NCBI GenBank assembly: GCA_004335635.1
Contig: QAXH01004880.1
Location: 321-34,621, forward strand
Direction of reading: 5' to 3'
DNA length: 34,301 bases
From: Chloromonas sp. AAM2
Lineage: Eukaryota > Chlorophyta > Chlorophyceae > Chlamydomonadales > Chlamydomonadaceae
The notes under the pieces were generated by a model, which searched no databases, had not been told where the DNA came from, and worked only from the letters and a program-made list of their open reading frames with translations. Positions 1 to 12,068 of the stretch are shown piece after piece. The stretch's first letter is position 1; each line of letters starts with the position of its first letter. The position numbers were made by a program, and so were the translations under genes.

Positions 1-431
1 GGCAACGCCCTGCCGCAGCTGGCGAGAAGCTGCGGTAGGGGAACAGGTCGTAAGGCCAGCGCGCACATAGATATGTACGTCGGTGAGGTGCCCAACCCCA
101 GGAAAGTAGCGTGCATGTGTGCTTAATACACACTAACAGTCGAAAGTGCATTCTAGTGCTGTGCGGTTTTGTTGTCATGTGCCTCGCAGCCAAGAAGCGC
201 TGGAACGGGGACTGCAACAACTGGCAACCCCTCAAGGCAGACATCCGGAAGCTATTCCAGCGTCACACTACACCAGTCAAGCGTGGCTGGCCGCAGCGCA
301 TGTCAGAAGACAGTGAGCTCACAGATGGCCTGGGCATCCCACCTCAAATGGTGTATTTGTTTGGCCAGTTCAACCCACTGCCTAGCCTGAGGAATCAGAT
401 TGAGCAGTGGGACAGGAAGGGTTGGCAGTAA
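1..431 (+). CDS. 3' end of an unidentified gene (partial, at least 2 exons)
   Basis: I do not recognise the product. The terminal exon runs from 190 to the TAA at 429-431 and follows a CGCAG acceptor at 185-189. An upstream exon open from base 1 joins it in phase at either of two donors, GTGAGG after base 82 or GTAAGG after base 49; both leave one base and complete a codon with CC. The terminal 80 residues are rich in K, R, W and Q (AKKRWNGDCNNWQPL, then FQRHTTPVKRGWPQRM, and MVYLFGQFNPLPSL near the end), which suggests a basic, soluble C-terminus. No signal peptide or membrane segment is visible in this part. A TGTAA about 170 bp past the stop supports the strand and the end. The 5' part lies outside the window. 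Confidence 0.45.
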
Positions 432-600
432 GGACAGAGCAGTGACCTTGAACAAAGAGCCTGATTCCCCTTTTGCAATCTGAGCTTGCAGCCTGAACTT
501 GGACGTTTGCTGTCTGAGCTTCTACAGTTGCTGTGGACACTGCATGGATGTTGACACAGCAGTGTTGCGCCTTAGTGTTTGAGTGTGGGTTTTGAGTAAT

Positions 601-605
601 TGTAA
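601..605 (+). terminator. TGTAA polyadenylation signal of the first gene
   Basis: TGTAA lies 170 bp after the stop at 431, a usual 3'-UTR distance in chlamydomonadalean algae. A 5-mer also occurs by chance, so the support is positional only. Confidence 0.4.
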
Positions 606-1165
606 TGACCCAGTATCCGTATGTCCCAGTGCTTGCAGTACACCATCGTCTATCAACACATCTTGTTTGAACACACATGAATATCACCTACATTGAGACC
701 AACACCATGCCTGCACATCTTCGCCACATCACAATGAATGTCACGTCATCCTGCCTCTTCCTGCCCAACGTGTACTGGCAGTCACCACCACTGCCTTCCA
801 ACACACACACGACCACCACACGTCAATGCGATATGACACGGATCCAACGCCACTTTTGCACACCCACTCAGTCACAGTATCGGCACTGCACGGCTACCAA
901 CACACGCATCAGCAACTCATGTGACTACCAGGCAAAACTGAACTCACACACAACGGCATCGCCGCCAGTGCCAGTCCCAAGAATTGTCCCAGAACTGGCA
1001 AACTTCTTTTTTTTTTGGGCACTTTGGCTGATTTTTTGTTAGTAACGACTCAGCTCCTCCTTTGTTCGTGTTGACTGTTTAATTGCCCTTCTTGCCTACT
1101 CTTATGACCGCTGCATAGCACAAGCAGCTGCACCTGCCGTGAGGCAGAGACTGTGGTCTGCTTTA

Positions 1166-1192
1166 GTGCTTGACGTCAAGCTTTAGATGAAT
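1166..1192 (+). repeat. 27-bp direct repeat, copy 1
   Basis: This segment recurs at 1566-1592 with 25 of 27 bases identical, exactly 400 bp downstream. It contains the palindrome TGACGTCA followed by AGCTTTAGATGAAT. Similarity ends abruptly on both sides, so it is not an obvious long terminal repeat. Confidence 0.75.
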
Positions 1193-1565
1193 TTCCCTGC
1201 CTTTTTAAACCGTAAGTTTTCACAGACTATCATGAGTCGGGCTCCGGGTCAGAGCTGGGTTATGAGGCAAGAGGCTGGTCAAATGATACCGAGCCAGTCA
1301 CCCGGACCTGTCTTGCAAACGACCTCTGTGTATCCCATGAAAAGCTTTTGTGGCAGTCTTCATAGTCTCGATGCAAAGCTTTTGGGATGCGCACCATGTA
1401 AACACGACCGCCTTTGATGCACACTACCATCAAGCGAAACCAGGCTGCACTGAACGGCTCACAGTCTGCGGTTACTTGCTATCGCTGGTGCTACTGAACG
1501 CAAACGGCTGTTTTTGGTCAGGCTGCGTGTACCTATTTGGTTCTGCTGCATGGCATAACAATCTG

Positions 1566-1592
1566 GTGTTTGACGTCAAGCCTTAGATGAAT
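1566..1592 (+). repeat. 27-bp direct repeat, copy 2
   Basis: Second copy of the 1166-1192 repeat. It differs at two positions (C/T before the palindrome and T/C in AGC(T/C)TTAG). The 400-bp interval between the copies has no coding frame I can support. Confidence 0.75.
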
Positions 1593-2299
1593 CAATACGC
1601 TGTGCTTTGCACATACTGCCATACAGGAACACTCGGGCAACGCTGCATGAATCGTGTGATCGTGCTTCAATGCATACTGTCTGAACTCTGAGCGTTGTGC
1701 GCGAAACATCTGGATGGAATCATCCTTCGGAGTTCAAGGAATGAGTGCTGCTTTGCTGATCCCGCGCCGGGGTCTGTGATTGTGTCCTGCTTCCATGTCT
1801 ACGGCCTGACCATCTCAGAATGGCCCCAGAATTTGAATGTAAGCCCCTTGGAGGGTACCTAAGCCATTGCCGTGAAGAAATTGGGTCACTCCCGTTATAG
1901 GTCGAAAGTTAGGCTTGCTGCTACCTCCTGCCTGCTTCACTTGATTTCAATTCTTGCATCGCCGTGCTCATGTCTTCATCGTCCAGGTGTCTGCAGTAGG
2001 ATGGTGAGCGCAACTTCTCTCAAACCTGTGCCGCGACTGACACTTGTGAAGTTTCAACTACTTCAGTTCAACTCAAGCTAGGGCCGGACTCCACTCTGCT
2101 AGTAGACCCACAGTGCTCAGGACCGAGTAAACAGACAGGTGCAATGCGTTTGATTGATGCGAGCGTTGGTGGGGTCGTGTTGTTCATCAGGGGCGTGCAC
2201 ACACAAACCTGTACTTGCTTTGCAAGTCGATACAGCAATCGGCCTTGGGAAATGTCATAGGAACATGTCTACACGTATCTATGAACTCGGGCAGGACGT

Positions 2300-2307
2300 T
2301 GACGTCA
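2300..2307. promoter_or_regulatory. TGACGTCA palindrome (bZIP/CRE-type site)
   Basis: A third perfect TGACGTCA in this intergenic region; the others are at 1171-1178 and 1571-1578. The octamer is the classic binding site of CREB/ATF and plant TGA-type bZIP factors. Any role here is inference: the site lies downstream of SEC10 and no start of a plus-strand gene is known nearby. Confidence 0.3.
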
Positions 2308-2428
2308 TGGTACGTTGAGGGTCATCTGGTTCACCCGCCCACACAGCGGTGCGGTCAGACCGGTGAGGCATGATGATGAGACAAGTAATGATATTGTGGC
2401 ACGATAGCAACAAGGGGAGGAAGGCGCC

Positions 2429-5400
2429 TCAACCCCTGGCGCTGGCCACCTGGCTGATGATGTCGTCCACTGCGCTGCCCGATGAAAACAGCTCCTGCAT
2501 GCGAACGGGATGATGCTTGTGACGGCACGTCAGGCGCAGGTCAACGCATGCACTCTTGAGAAGCAACGCCCTGTCACGCAGACAAAGGAGTGGCCCTGCC
2601 TGCCCCACTGCAATGATCACGCTCCTCGGTCCGACCTGCAGTGACTTGCCGTCCACCCTGGCGGTGTGGTAGTCCTCTCTGAGCGCCACGAACTGGAGCG
2701 CTGCCCTGTGGTCCAGGCGCAGCCCCGCGTCAACCAGCCCCACTAGGCTCTCGGGGGGAACCACCAACACGTTGGCCAGCGCCTGAAGCAAGGCACACCC
2801 ACCCACAGCACTGTATACATGTGTTTACGTAAGGGCAAGCGCTGCAGGACACGCGACGGGATGGGCACCGCCTCGCCATACCCTGATCAACTGACCCCTG
2901 CAGTCACACCAACCCACACCAATTATTGCATGACCTGCGCTCCATCCTACCATGCAAGTCATCTTGGCAACCTCACAATGGCTACCAATCGCACAATTCC
3001 CAGCGTGCTGCGTTTCCTTGGGCAGTCACAAATGTGTGAGCTGATATATTTCCTCACAGTTACCACACCGGATTGGCCTCACCTGCACTCCCTGCAGCTT
3101 GTCCCTGAGCCCCGCCACCTCCCAGCCCCTCATGAGCTCCACATACTCCGTGATATCGCCCTTCCACCGCAGGGCTCCGGCAGCGTTATACCGGTACTGC
3201 TGCATGTGGTTGATCAGCAGCGAGTGCATGCGCAGACCGACCTGCAGGCGCACGTGACAGAGCTGCTCTTGAAGCCCAAGCTGATTTACAAGGACCAGGT
3301 GCAAGCTATGGAAAAGTTCGTTAGTTCTGAACCCTTGCTGCAAGTAGGGTGTGACTTGACCATGAAGCAATGGCTGTGACTGAGCCACGGTTTTGACTGT
3401 ACAACATTGGTGAGGATTTGGTATAGAGTCATTCTTACCATTGATTGGGAAGCATCAACTGTCATGATGGCGACGCACATGGCCAGCCAGTTTCCAACAT
3501 CAACTCAACACATCAACAGCATGTGCCAGTCCCACCCCCTTCACGACTTGACAACAGTACAACCTAGCGCCAGCAAAGAAGGGTGCAATTCACTCGCCAC
3601 CAGGGGACCGACCTCATGCAGGAAGGCATTCAAATTGACGCCTTCCAGGGTCGCTGAAGCCACTCGGTGCACGGCCGCTAGCTGCGCGCACACCGCCAGG
3701 CAGGCACTGGTGGGCTGTCCCAGGCCGAACAGAGCCCCGGGCGCGGGCCGGGGCGGTGCTGCAATGCGTGTGGCGCTGGGGGACGGGCGAGGCAACGTGG
3801 CGGCCAATTCCGCCATTTGTGTGGGTGATGTGGGCTCGAACGGCTCGGGAAAGAAGTCCATGCGCTGCTGATGAACCAACAGGGAGACCTCCGCCTGCAC
3901 GGTGAACAGCAGCGGGGAATGCAGAGTGCAACATCAACAACCAACCTGGCAAAGCAATGCATGGGGATAGTAGGACACTGGGATGGCACATCCCCACATC
4001 CAGCTAACTCGATGCGTGCCACAATCCACTTTGCCCACACTCCTCGTGGTGAACAACCTTACCAATGAGAGGTGACCAGCAGAGCTCTCTATGGTTGCTG
4101 TGTGGCCGGGGAGGCTCCACCCCTTCTCACCTGTATGACCACCGCATCCAGCACCTTGTGCAGCACCATGCTGATTGACTCCTCGACGGCCTTCATGAGC
4201 AGCACCACCCCGCTGCTGCACTCTGACAGCTCGCCCAGTGCACACGACACACGCGCCTCAACGTGCTCTGAGAAGTGGGACTGCAGAACAGGGCACCACG
4301 GGAAGGAACAGGACTCAATGCCAGGAACCGGCTCCGGTACAAGGCGCAAGGACACAGCAAAGGAAACCCCTTGTAGACACTACAACGTGTACCCAGAGAG
4401 TGATCACATCGGCAGTTTCTAGCAGATCCCTCGGCAGTTCGGTAGACTCAAGCTGACCAGTCTGCCTGCTAGGCATCTATCCTCTGGCTTGTGGGGGCAG
4501 GGACTCCTTGTGGAGGCCAGAGGCTGCCCACCTGCAGGGAGCTCATGATGGCGGCTGCTCCATGCGTCGCCTGCAAGGGAGCTTCAAGCCTGTGGGCAGG
4601 CAGGTATAGTCATAAGCGCTGAAGGGACTTTGGCCACACGCTCAAGTTTCAGCGATACAGCCTGAACACTTCAATCCAATCAAATGTCGACTTTTAAAAG
4701 CCAGACATGGTGTTCAGACTTAACGCCGAGAGCAGGGAGGCGTTTGGTCGATCGGCATCCTTGCTCTGCGCCCCTTTCATGATAGAAGGAAAGCACTGTT
4801 TAATGGGGTGAGCCTTGGGTTCTCCCATACCTTGTTGACGCGAATCGTTCAGCCTTCTCAGCTGCGGACTGCCGGGTGACTGGCGGTGGTCGGGTGGGCG
4901 GCTCGGGCGGAGGCGGGTCGTTTTTTCCGCGACGCCCAGCCGCCGCCTCAATTGCCGCCTGTGCAGCCGCTATCGCTTGTGCCTTGAACGCCTCCTGAGT
5001 CTGATAAAACGCGGCCACTTCAGCTTTGGCTCGGGCTGCTGGATCACGAATGTCTGCAATGAAGGATTAACGCCATTGTTTGTGTCAGCTTGTTCTGCAG
5101 TCGGCGATGAAGGCCACTGCTACAGCCAAGATACGCCTGGGAAGCGAACAATACCAGTCCCTCAAAGCACTTCATTTGCGCTCGGCCTGACACCCATGCC
5201 TGCCCTTGTTCACAGTTTTGCCTTCTCCCTGCACATACCAGCGATTTGCAGTGTGTGCTCCACTCCATCTATGATATAGTGTGCCAGTTGCGCCAGCAGG
5301 CACCCGGGCAGCTCCTCGAATGGCCCTGCTCCGTAGAACATGAGCCGCACATGCGCCGCACACAGCTCCTGTGCACGCAACGGGCAAAGCTACTCAATGC

Positions 5401-8400
5401 AAAGTGACCTTAACCTTGACCTACCCTTGAACCTAAAGCAGGCTGCCGGTGAGACGAACGAGATTCAATAGTATCAGCACATTGCAGGCCACTGCCTGAT
5501 TACAGCATGCCTGATTGCACGTGTCCAAATTCACTCTTTTCATAACCCATGCACACATTGATCCGTTTTGTCTGCAAGCCTATACTTGCAACACAAAGGC
5601 AACCATTCACATCACTAAGAGCGGTTTGAACTACGCATGTGAGAGCCTAACTGTCATAACTAACCTGGTTCCCGTGTGCAAGTGCCTCTGCCCTAGCCAG
5701 CGCTTCCCTGTTGTTGGCGATCAGCTGCTCACACAGCGCCACGTCCACCTGCGGGTGCGGCTGGCGGCTCAGGGCAACCTTGTAGCACATGTCAAGCCAC
5801 CTGCACATCACATAACAGCAGAGCACGTAGTAGGAGCATGTGACAGACAGTGGCTATGCCTAGCACCGTGCAGCGTGTAGCACAATGTCACACAACCATG
5901 ATTGAATCAGCCTTCAATGTAAGTTACAACTGATCAGCTACGCCCCAGCGTGCATTACGTGCACAGCCATGCTGCATGACACTTGCTGATCGGCTGACAA
6001 GAACGTCCATGTTGCAGAAGTAGTCAGCTCAACCCTGCTCACCGCAGCTCCGGGTATGGGTAGTTGGCCAGGTATGGCGTGAACAGCCCGTCCCTAAGCA
6101 GAGTCAGGTTGAGGCCCCTTACCCCGGCCATGGCAGCAGCCACCTCCATGGCATCACTGAGCTCCATCACACGCGCGTGTGCCTGCAGCATGTGCATGAG
6201 GTCGCATGAAGGCCATTGCATGTCGACCTTATACGCAACGTGTGGCTAGGAGCGCTCGAGTTGCCATTGCTGTGATACCAATGTGAGGGAGGATAAGTAC
6301 ACATCTGCGAGTGCCCGGCTCATGCCAGTTTACGATCGCACTTTCAGATCATGATTCCCGCTGATCATACGCCACAGGCTGTTGATGCATGGATGCGTGC
6401 TAGCATGAATCCCACAGACAAATCCATGGTGTTTTAGGTGCTTGGCAGATTTCCTGATTCACGTCATGGCCGAGCAAGACATGCTGATGCGTGATTAATG
6501 TTTACACCATCTTCTGTTCCCCTTGTGGGCACACACAGGTAGGTATGGTATGGCAAGCTATGGTATGGATGCAGCCACATCTGACCAGTTGGGCTCTGGT
6601 GGGTCACAGTCAGAGGCTTTCACAAGCCACAACAAACTTTACTTCTCAACTTTTCTTCTTCACTGCACTTTTCCTTAACTTGCTGCAGTCAAGAGTGCTG
6701 GTTGATGGAGAAGCTTGCTAGTCTCAAACCCCACGCTGCCTTGTGTTGCCAGTCACTGACCTGTCTGAGTAGTTTTTGATTTCTTTTCTCTTTTGATCCC
6801 AATTTTTGCCTGATCATTAACTTCTGTCTCTTGCATGGCATGGTAGCGTCTGCACTCGGTGCATGTGGCTCCAGCCCGCATGCAATCAATACTACAAGTT
6901 TGAGTCTAGTAAACTGACCTGTTTGAGCAGCTTGAGGCGCATGGCCAACAGCTCCGGGCTCTCAGCCACATGGGGGGCCCGCCTACCCCAGGCAGCCTTG
7001 CGCCGCTGCATGACCCTGCCATCCCCGCTGCCCCGACCCAACGCCAGCGCTATCTGCTGCTCAATGTCGCCTTCCCCTTCGCCCTCCCCCTCCTCCTCCT
7101 CCTCGTCTTCCCCTGTCTTCCCTTCGTCCTCCGTCTCATCCTCTTCTTCTTCCTCTGAACTTTCCCCGCCAGCCACTGCACCCTTCACAGATGGGATGAC
7201 TGGTCTTGGGTATGATCTGCCTGCAACATGGTGGACATTTACATGGCATGAGCAGTGTCATGATCAGGTGCAATACAATACAAAAGTCTGCAATACGACA
7301 GCCCAAACTAAAACACTGATTGGGCCTTGCTAAGCCCTGAAGTACGCTCTACATTCCAGAATTGAGTGGGCCTTGCTAAGCCTGGCAGTCAGTGGCAGCC
7401 ATAGCAGAAACGCCAAACATGCACACCTTGGCCGTCTTCGCTGTCCATCTCCGGTGGAAGTAGCAGACTGCACACAAACAACACACACTGAGAAGCAGAA
7501 AACACCGAACAGTTCCAGCTGGTACTCTGCAAGGCATGTGTTACTCCAGATCTTATCGGACGCTGCCTGTTCCGTGTCCAGGTGCATCTGACCTACTTTT
7601 GCAGTGCAGGTGCTAGCCGTTCGCTGGCCACCCTCTGCATGAACATCTCCAGAGCTTGCATGCCATTGCTGAAAATTTCACACAGGTGGTGAACCTGCAG
7701 AGCAAGAGGCACTTGGCCAGTGAAGTGAGCAACGTGTAGTGTGGCAAACACTAGTACCAGCTTACTTGGTTCTGACGTACTGAGACATGTGCGAAGAAGG
7801 GATACGTCCCTTTCTACAGAAATGGTGTTGACATAGCTGCTTGCACGTACCTCAGCCTCAAAGGTCGCCTGTAGCAGGTCGCAGAGACTGTTGAAGGGTT
7901 GCATGGCCGAGGCCATCTGTTGTGCTGTCGGGCCGGCGGGCGGCGTGACGTGTGGCACACTCCCGTATTCGTCGTCCTCGGCAAACACTGGCATGGACTC
8001 AACGTACCGCTGTGAGTGTGACGAAGCAGCGCTGATGTAAGCAAGCACATAAGGACCTACTGCACGCAGGTACAACTACAGACGTTGACCAGGATCACCC
8101 AGGCAGCGCGTGGAAATGGAATCAGGGCCGGGGCCTCGTCATTTAGCAGATTGATTCGCAGGCAGTAAACGTTATGTAACATGTGCTTGTTCGCTCGCAT
8201 CGCCTTCCTTACCTGCACGAGTACCCTCTCAGCATTAAACTTGGCCATGATTGCCGCGCAATCCGCCATGACACGAGCTGACCCGCGAGCAGACGCGCGA
8301 TCAAACTTTGCCAGTACGCGCACTTCCAGCCAGTTGCAATACCCCGACAGTTGCCACGTAGTGTAATTCAAGCTCCCCTGCGTATGGCAAAACGACGCTT

Positions 8401-10844
8401 TGCTTTTGTCAAGTCTGTGGCATGACCAAACTTGCCGCATCTGGAGCTTACTGGCACTTGCATCTGATCATCAGGTACGAGCGACCAGCAGTTCTCGTGC
8501 AATGAAAACATAATATATATGTGGAGTTGCCCGCCTGTCGTTGCCGCCCAATTTCTACCTCACCTTGGCACCAAATGTGCTGTTGTCGTTTTCGTCCGTG
8601 TTCACCAAACGACTGCGCTGCTTGGCATTGTGAGCCTCCGCCGTAAGGGCTGTCAGCTTTTGCGCAAGCCCCTGAAAGACAGAAACAGACATAACCTTGG
8701 ACGCATCCAGCAGTTGACGGCTGCGCCACCATTGCGCTGTTGACGCTGGTCTCGACGTTTGCTTCACCTAAAAGCTACTCTGGGCTCTCAAATACTATCA
8801 ATGCCACACAAGGCTGTTATAGTGGTTTAACCCGATCCATGGCTCACCGCTGCCTCAGCTAGGGCCTTGTCGTCCCAGAACACCTCTGGCAGTTCCTTGA
8901 ATACGTCCTCTGCAACATCAGCAACAAACAGCCTGTGACGACTAGCAGTAGACAAGGCGCATGCTCAAAAACGGAACAAAGCTCGCAAGCCCAGCCAGAC
9001 ATGCTCCTGCATGGTAGTGAGAGCAGGGACTAGAACATCGCGCATAGTTTTCTCGAGCAAGCTAGCTTCCAACACAATCATGCCAGGTACAGCTAAAGAT
9101 GAACGCAGGCAGGAGCCCTTCCTTACTGGTGTGCATGGCAACTCAGCCGCGTGCATGGTGCCCCCGCATGGTATGCAGCACATGGCACAGCATCAGATTC
9201 GGCTATGGGTTCAGCATCAGCCTAGCTGGGCCCTGCTGGACCGCTGTGCGTTTAGTACCTGGTGCACTGTGGTCGTGTGAGGGCATGTCCAGCTGACTGA
9301 AGGCGTGCAGGTGTGAGAAGAGAGCGACTAGCTCCAGGGCGCGGCTGCGCACTGCGTCCGCAGTCTGTGAAGCGCATGCATCAGGCAGCATGTCAGCAGC
9401 AGGCAAGTGCAGCAGACTGGAAACACACTATGGGTACAGTGAACATGCTGACGTTTTGGTCGAAGCACTGAGTACAGTCCACAGCCTTGATCTGTCAACA
9501 TCCATCGTTGTGTCCCGCCATGACACTCCTGCTCAAGTCACAGCCATTGTGTGTAACACAGTCACGGCTGCAGAAGACCTGCAACATTGATTGGCATGCG
9601 AGTTGAGTTGCTGGCAGCCCTGGTTACCTGCAGCCTGTCCCCGATGCGAATGCCCACTTGGCTGATGCGGTTGGCCGCGCCCTCGACCTCCTTGTAGGCA
9701 CCCCGCACGCGCTCGCACACGTCCTCAGCTTCGTTGACACCGGCCTGCAAGGGATGGTGGGGTGCAACGTATGTGTCGCGGCTAACACCAGCCTGAAGAG
9801 GTGCAAAGTATCCTCAAGCATACCTATGATGACAAGGCAGGACCACAAAGCAGTACACACAAGTAAGCGGTCGAATTAAGAACCTTGAAGCTGCGAAACG
9901 CCTCTACTTTGGAGGTGGGGTGCAGATGCAGACGCAGGTATTGCTACGTGGCCAATGCTACGTGGTTCGGCAACTGTTTGCACAACAATGCGCTTACACT
10001 GCCACGTTGCATGCGTGCACTGCTTGGCGTCACATGGTATCCCACCTGGTAGGTTGCCTCCTGCCGACCGATGGCGGACTGCAGGTGGCCCACCTTCCGG
10101 CCGATCTCCCCTTGGAGTGCCTTGAGCTCCTCCTCAGCGCTGAACGAACAGACAAGCAGGGCAGGCAATCAGGGAGATGCTGATCTGACGAGCCATGGCA
10201 AAGGTAGAATCCATAGCTAGTACACGCGTGCCAAAGGGCTACAGAGCAGAGCACATGAGCAGCAAAATCGTTCGACGTGTTGCCAGGTGGTGGGGCGGTA
10301 GGTACCTGAAGCCCATACATGTTCAGTTCTACCCGATGGATGCTCTGCTGCTGCTGCTGAAAAACAGCTGGCATCCCTCACGCACACCTCTCCAGAGTGC
10401 CCACCAGTCGCTGCACCTTCTCCTGCGAGGCCTTGACCACCAGGGGGGCCGTGCCACCCTCCAACTGGGCGCGAGAGGCCAGCTTGTGCTTCACCACATC
10501 CCTGTACAAGACACAGGACATGGGGCAAAGGACATGGGCGGACAAGGCTGAACAAGGCCGACGCCAGACACCATTCATGTTCCTAGCTGGTCATGAGATC
10601 ACACCCAGCGGGATAGAATGAGAGGCCAACACCTGTGGAAGGGGCTGGACGTTGGGTGCCCACGTCCAGCTAGGGTTTGTGGTAACTGCTCCGGATTGTA
10701 GGAAAGGCTTGGGAGGTCACCTCACCTGGCCAGGTACGTGAGCAGCACATCCACGCTGAAGCCGTCCCTGAATGCGTCTGGGTTGATGGCTGTGAACCTG
10801 GGGCCCTCTGCCGCCGGGGCAGGGCCATGGGAGGAGAGAGCCAT
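2429..10844 (-). CDS. SEC10: Exocyst complex component SEC10 (EXOC5), 23 exons, complete
   Basis: SEC10 is a CATCHR-family subunit of the exocyst, the octamer that tethers post-Golgi vesicles to the plasma membrane; it pairs with SEC15. Exons (minus strand): 10726-10844, 10405-10501, 10306-10356, 10046-10132, 9628-9744, 9259-9364, 8848-8909, 8564-8671, 8213-8377, 7851-8009, 7597-7694, 7427-7467, 6919-7220, 6043-6182, 5665-5800, 5239-5368, 4831-5053, 4532-4589, 4131-4280, 3613-3894, 3083-3241, 2636-2782, 2429-2494. They sum to 3003 bp, or 1000 aa; plant SEC10 has about 830. Family landmarks in order: FSVDVLLTYLAR, a coiled coil with RISQVGIRIGDRLQ, VRVLAKFDRAS, GPFEELPGCLLAQL, NAAGALRWKGDITEYVE, ALANVLVVPPESL, LREDYHTAR. 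The extra length comes mainly from an acidic insert (residues about 423-455) and a Pro-rich linker. The start is the ATG of the exon carrying the conserved N-terminal motif. The exon 2/3 junction is uncertain (in-frame TGA or a 48-nt intron). Confidence 0.93.
6183..6918 (-). other. Longest SEC10 intron (736 bp)
   Basis: It is bounded by the donor GTCAGT (after exon 13) and an acceptor CTGCAG (before exon 14) on the minus strand; both flanking exons are in phase 0. I see no gene, inverted repeat or tandem array in it. The plus-strand frame at 6491-6721 has no recognisable motif. Confidence 0.6.
7066..7164 (-). other. Glu/Asp-rich insert encoded in SEC10 exon 13
   Basis: This 99-bp purine-rich stretch (GAG/GAA repeats; pyrimidine-rich on the plus strand) encodes 33 residues starting GESSEEEEEDETEDEG and ending in GEGEGEGD. 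It sits between NLLLPPEMDSEDGQ and the helix SPELLAMRLKLLKQ, a place where plant SEC10 has only a short loop. It may have grown by triplet slippage. SSEEEEED and similar stretches resemble casein kinase 2 targets; that role is inference. Confidence 0.75.
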
Positions 10845-11306
10845 GCCCCGGACGGGCCCTCAGACGCCCAGGGCGCCCCGAGCTTGGTGGCTGCTGGCAC
10901 CTAGCCTTCCTGGCTTGACCAGCCAATCACAAGCATGGTCACAGCGAGATTGCAGGTGCTTTTCAGTCCTGGTGTTCCTCCTGTGTGGTCGTGGTTAATA
11001 TTCTGCTCTAACTTTAGGCCCTGAACCCTGCCATTGCCTAGGAAAGCCCCACAATTCATACAGGTTCAATAAGAGGCCCTTGAGGACAACAACAACACGG
11101 GAAACCGACTTAGGCACATGCCGAAAACCCATTTGAATTATGCACCATCGCAGAAGAGCGAACCCCGATCGTCAGCTGGCCCAATGGTGCCAGATGCAAC
11201 GTTCAGCGTAGAGTACCGTAGAATGCTCCGTATTGGAGTAGGGTTTTCTCGCTACCAACACGGCGGCCATTGCCTCTGGCGTCAAGCCCTTTGCAGATGC
11301 TGACGC
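10845..11306. promoter_or_regulatory. Divergent promoter region between SEC10 and the OPR gene
   Basis: Only 462 bp separate the start codons of SEC10 (minus, 10844) and the OPR gene (plus, 11307), so both 5' UTRs and both promoters must lie here unless an unseen 5' exon exists. There is no clear TATA box; an AT-rich GTTAATATTCTG is at about 10995. The layout suggests a bidirectional promoter (inference). Confidence 0.45.
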
Positions 11307-12034
11307 ATGGCGATGGCAGGTGCACATGAACCGATACTGGGAAAGAAGTGTAGAGCTTGGCGGGCAGACTTGCATGCAGCCTCGTGTCGTCAGCATGTGC
11401 CCAGGACGACTTCACGCCAGCGAGGCAACGGCTGGCTTCCAGCATCCTCGCGCAATGACTTTCCATCTCACTGCCCTTCAACAGCATCTGCTCATGAGCA
11501 CCATTCTGGTGCAGGCTGGAGGCAGCCTCCTGCCACAAGGACACGGCAGACAGCTGCCCAACTGCTCCAGCCGGCTCCAGTGCCCAAGCCTTCATGGCAC
11601 GCCACAGGCCGCCTGAACAAGCAGCTTACGCAGATAAATACTCTGGATGAGCTTCACCGCTTGCTAGCCTTCCACCACCCAGCCCTCATCTCAGGTCTAC
11701 CCACAGACATGGATTCAGTCAATCTGTCCACCCTTGCTAGCCGCATGGCCAAGCTGGCACGTGCAGGGCTGACGTCAGCATCAGCTCCGCACCGAGCATC
11801 AGCAGCGGCAAACGTTGAGGTCAGGCATTTGGCAGCACAGCTGCGGTTAAGCCTTCCCTTGCTGTGCGAGGCGTGTGAGGCGTGTGCAGGAGTCATGTGG
11901 CCCCGCCAGGCGTCCACGTGCATGTGGGCTATTGCATCGCTCACTAGCATGCTGCATGAAGCAACCGGTGGCACTGGGAGGGTCATGGACTGCGTAAACA
12001 TGCAATCACAACAAAATGGCCAATCACGCCGACA

Positions 12035-12068
<34 letters not shown>

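Larger units (their letters stand above)
432..2428. other. Intergenic region
   Basis: This is about 2 kb between the end of the first gene and the stop of SEC10. Short frames occur (for example 677-1042 and 1187-1417), but none shows family motifs or phase-consistent neighbours. The stretch 780-960 is rich in CA and CCA, and a run of ten T lies near 1007. Its only ordered structure is the pair of 27-bp direct repeats at 1166 and 1566 and three TGACGTCA palindromes. The left part is 3' UTR of the first gene and the right part should include the SEC10 3' UTR. Confidence 0.6.

Noticed and set aside
677..1042. 121-residue plus frame in the first intergenic region
   Set aside because: CA/CCA-biased composition gives His/Thr-rich translation with no domain; it ends in a poly-T run and lies downstream of a polyadenylation motif.
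2819..3379. 186-residue plus frame
   Set aside because: It overlaps SEC10 exon 21 in antisense; the minus frame there carries the conserved NAAGALRWKGDITEYVE motif.
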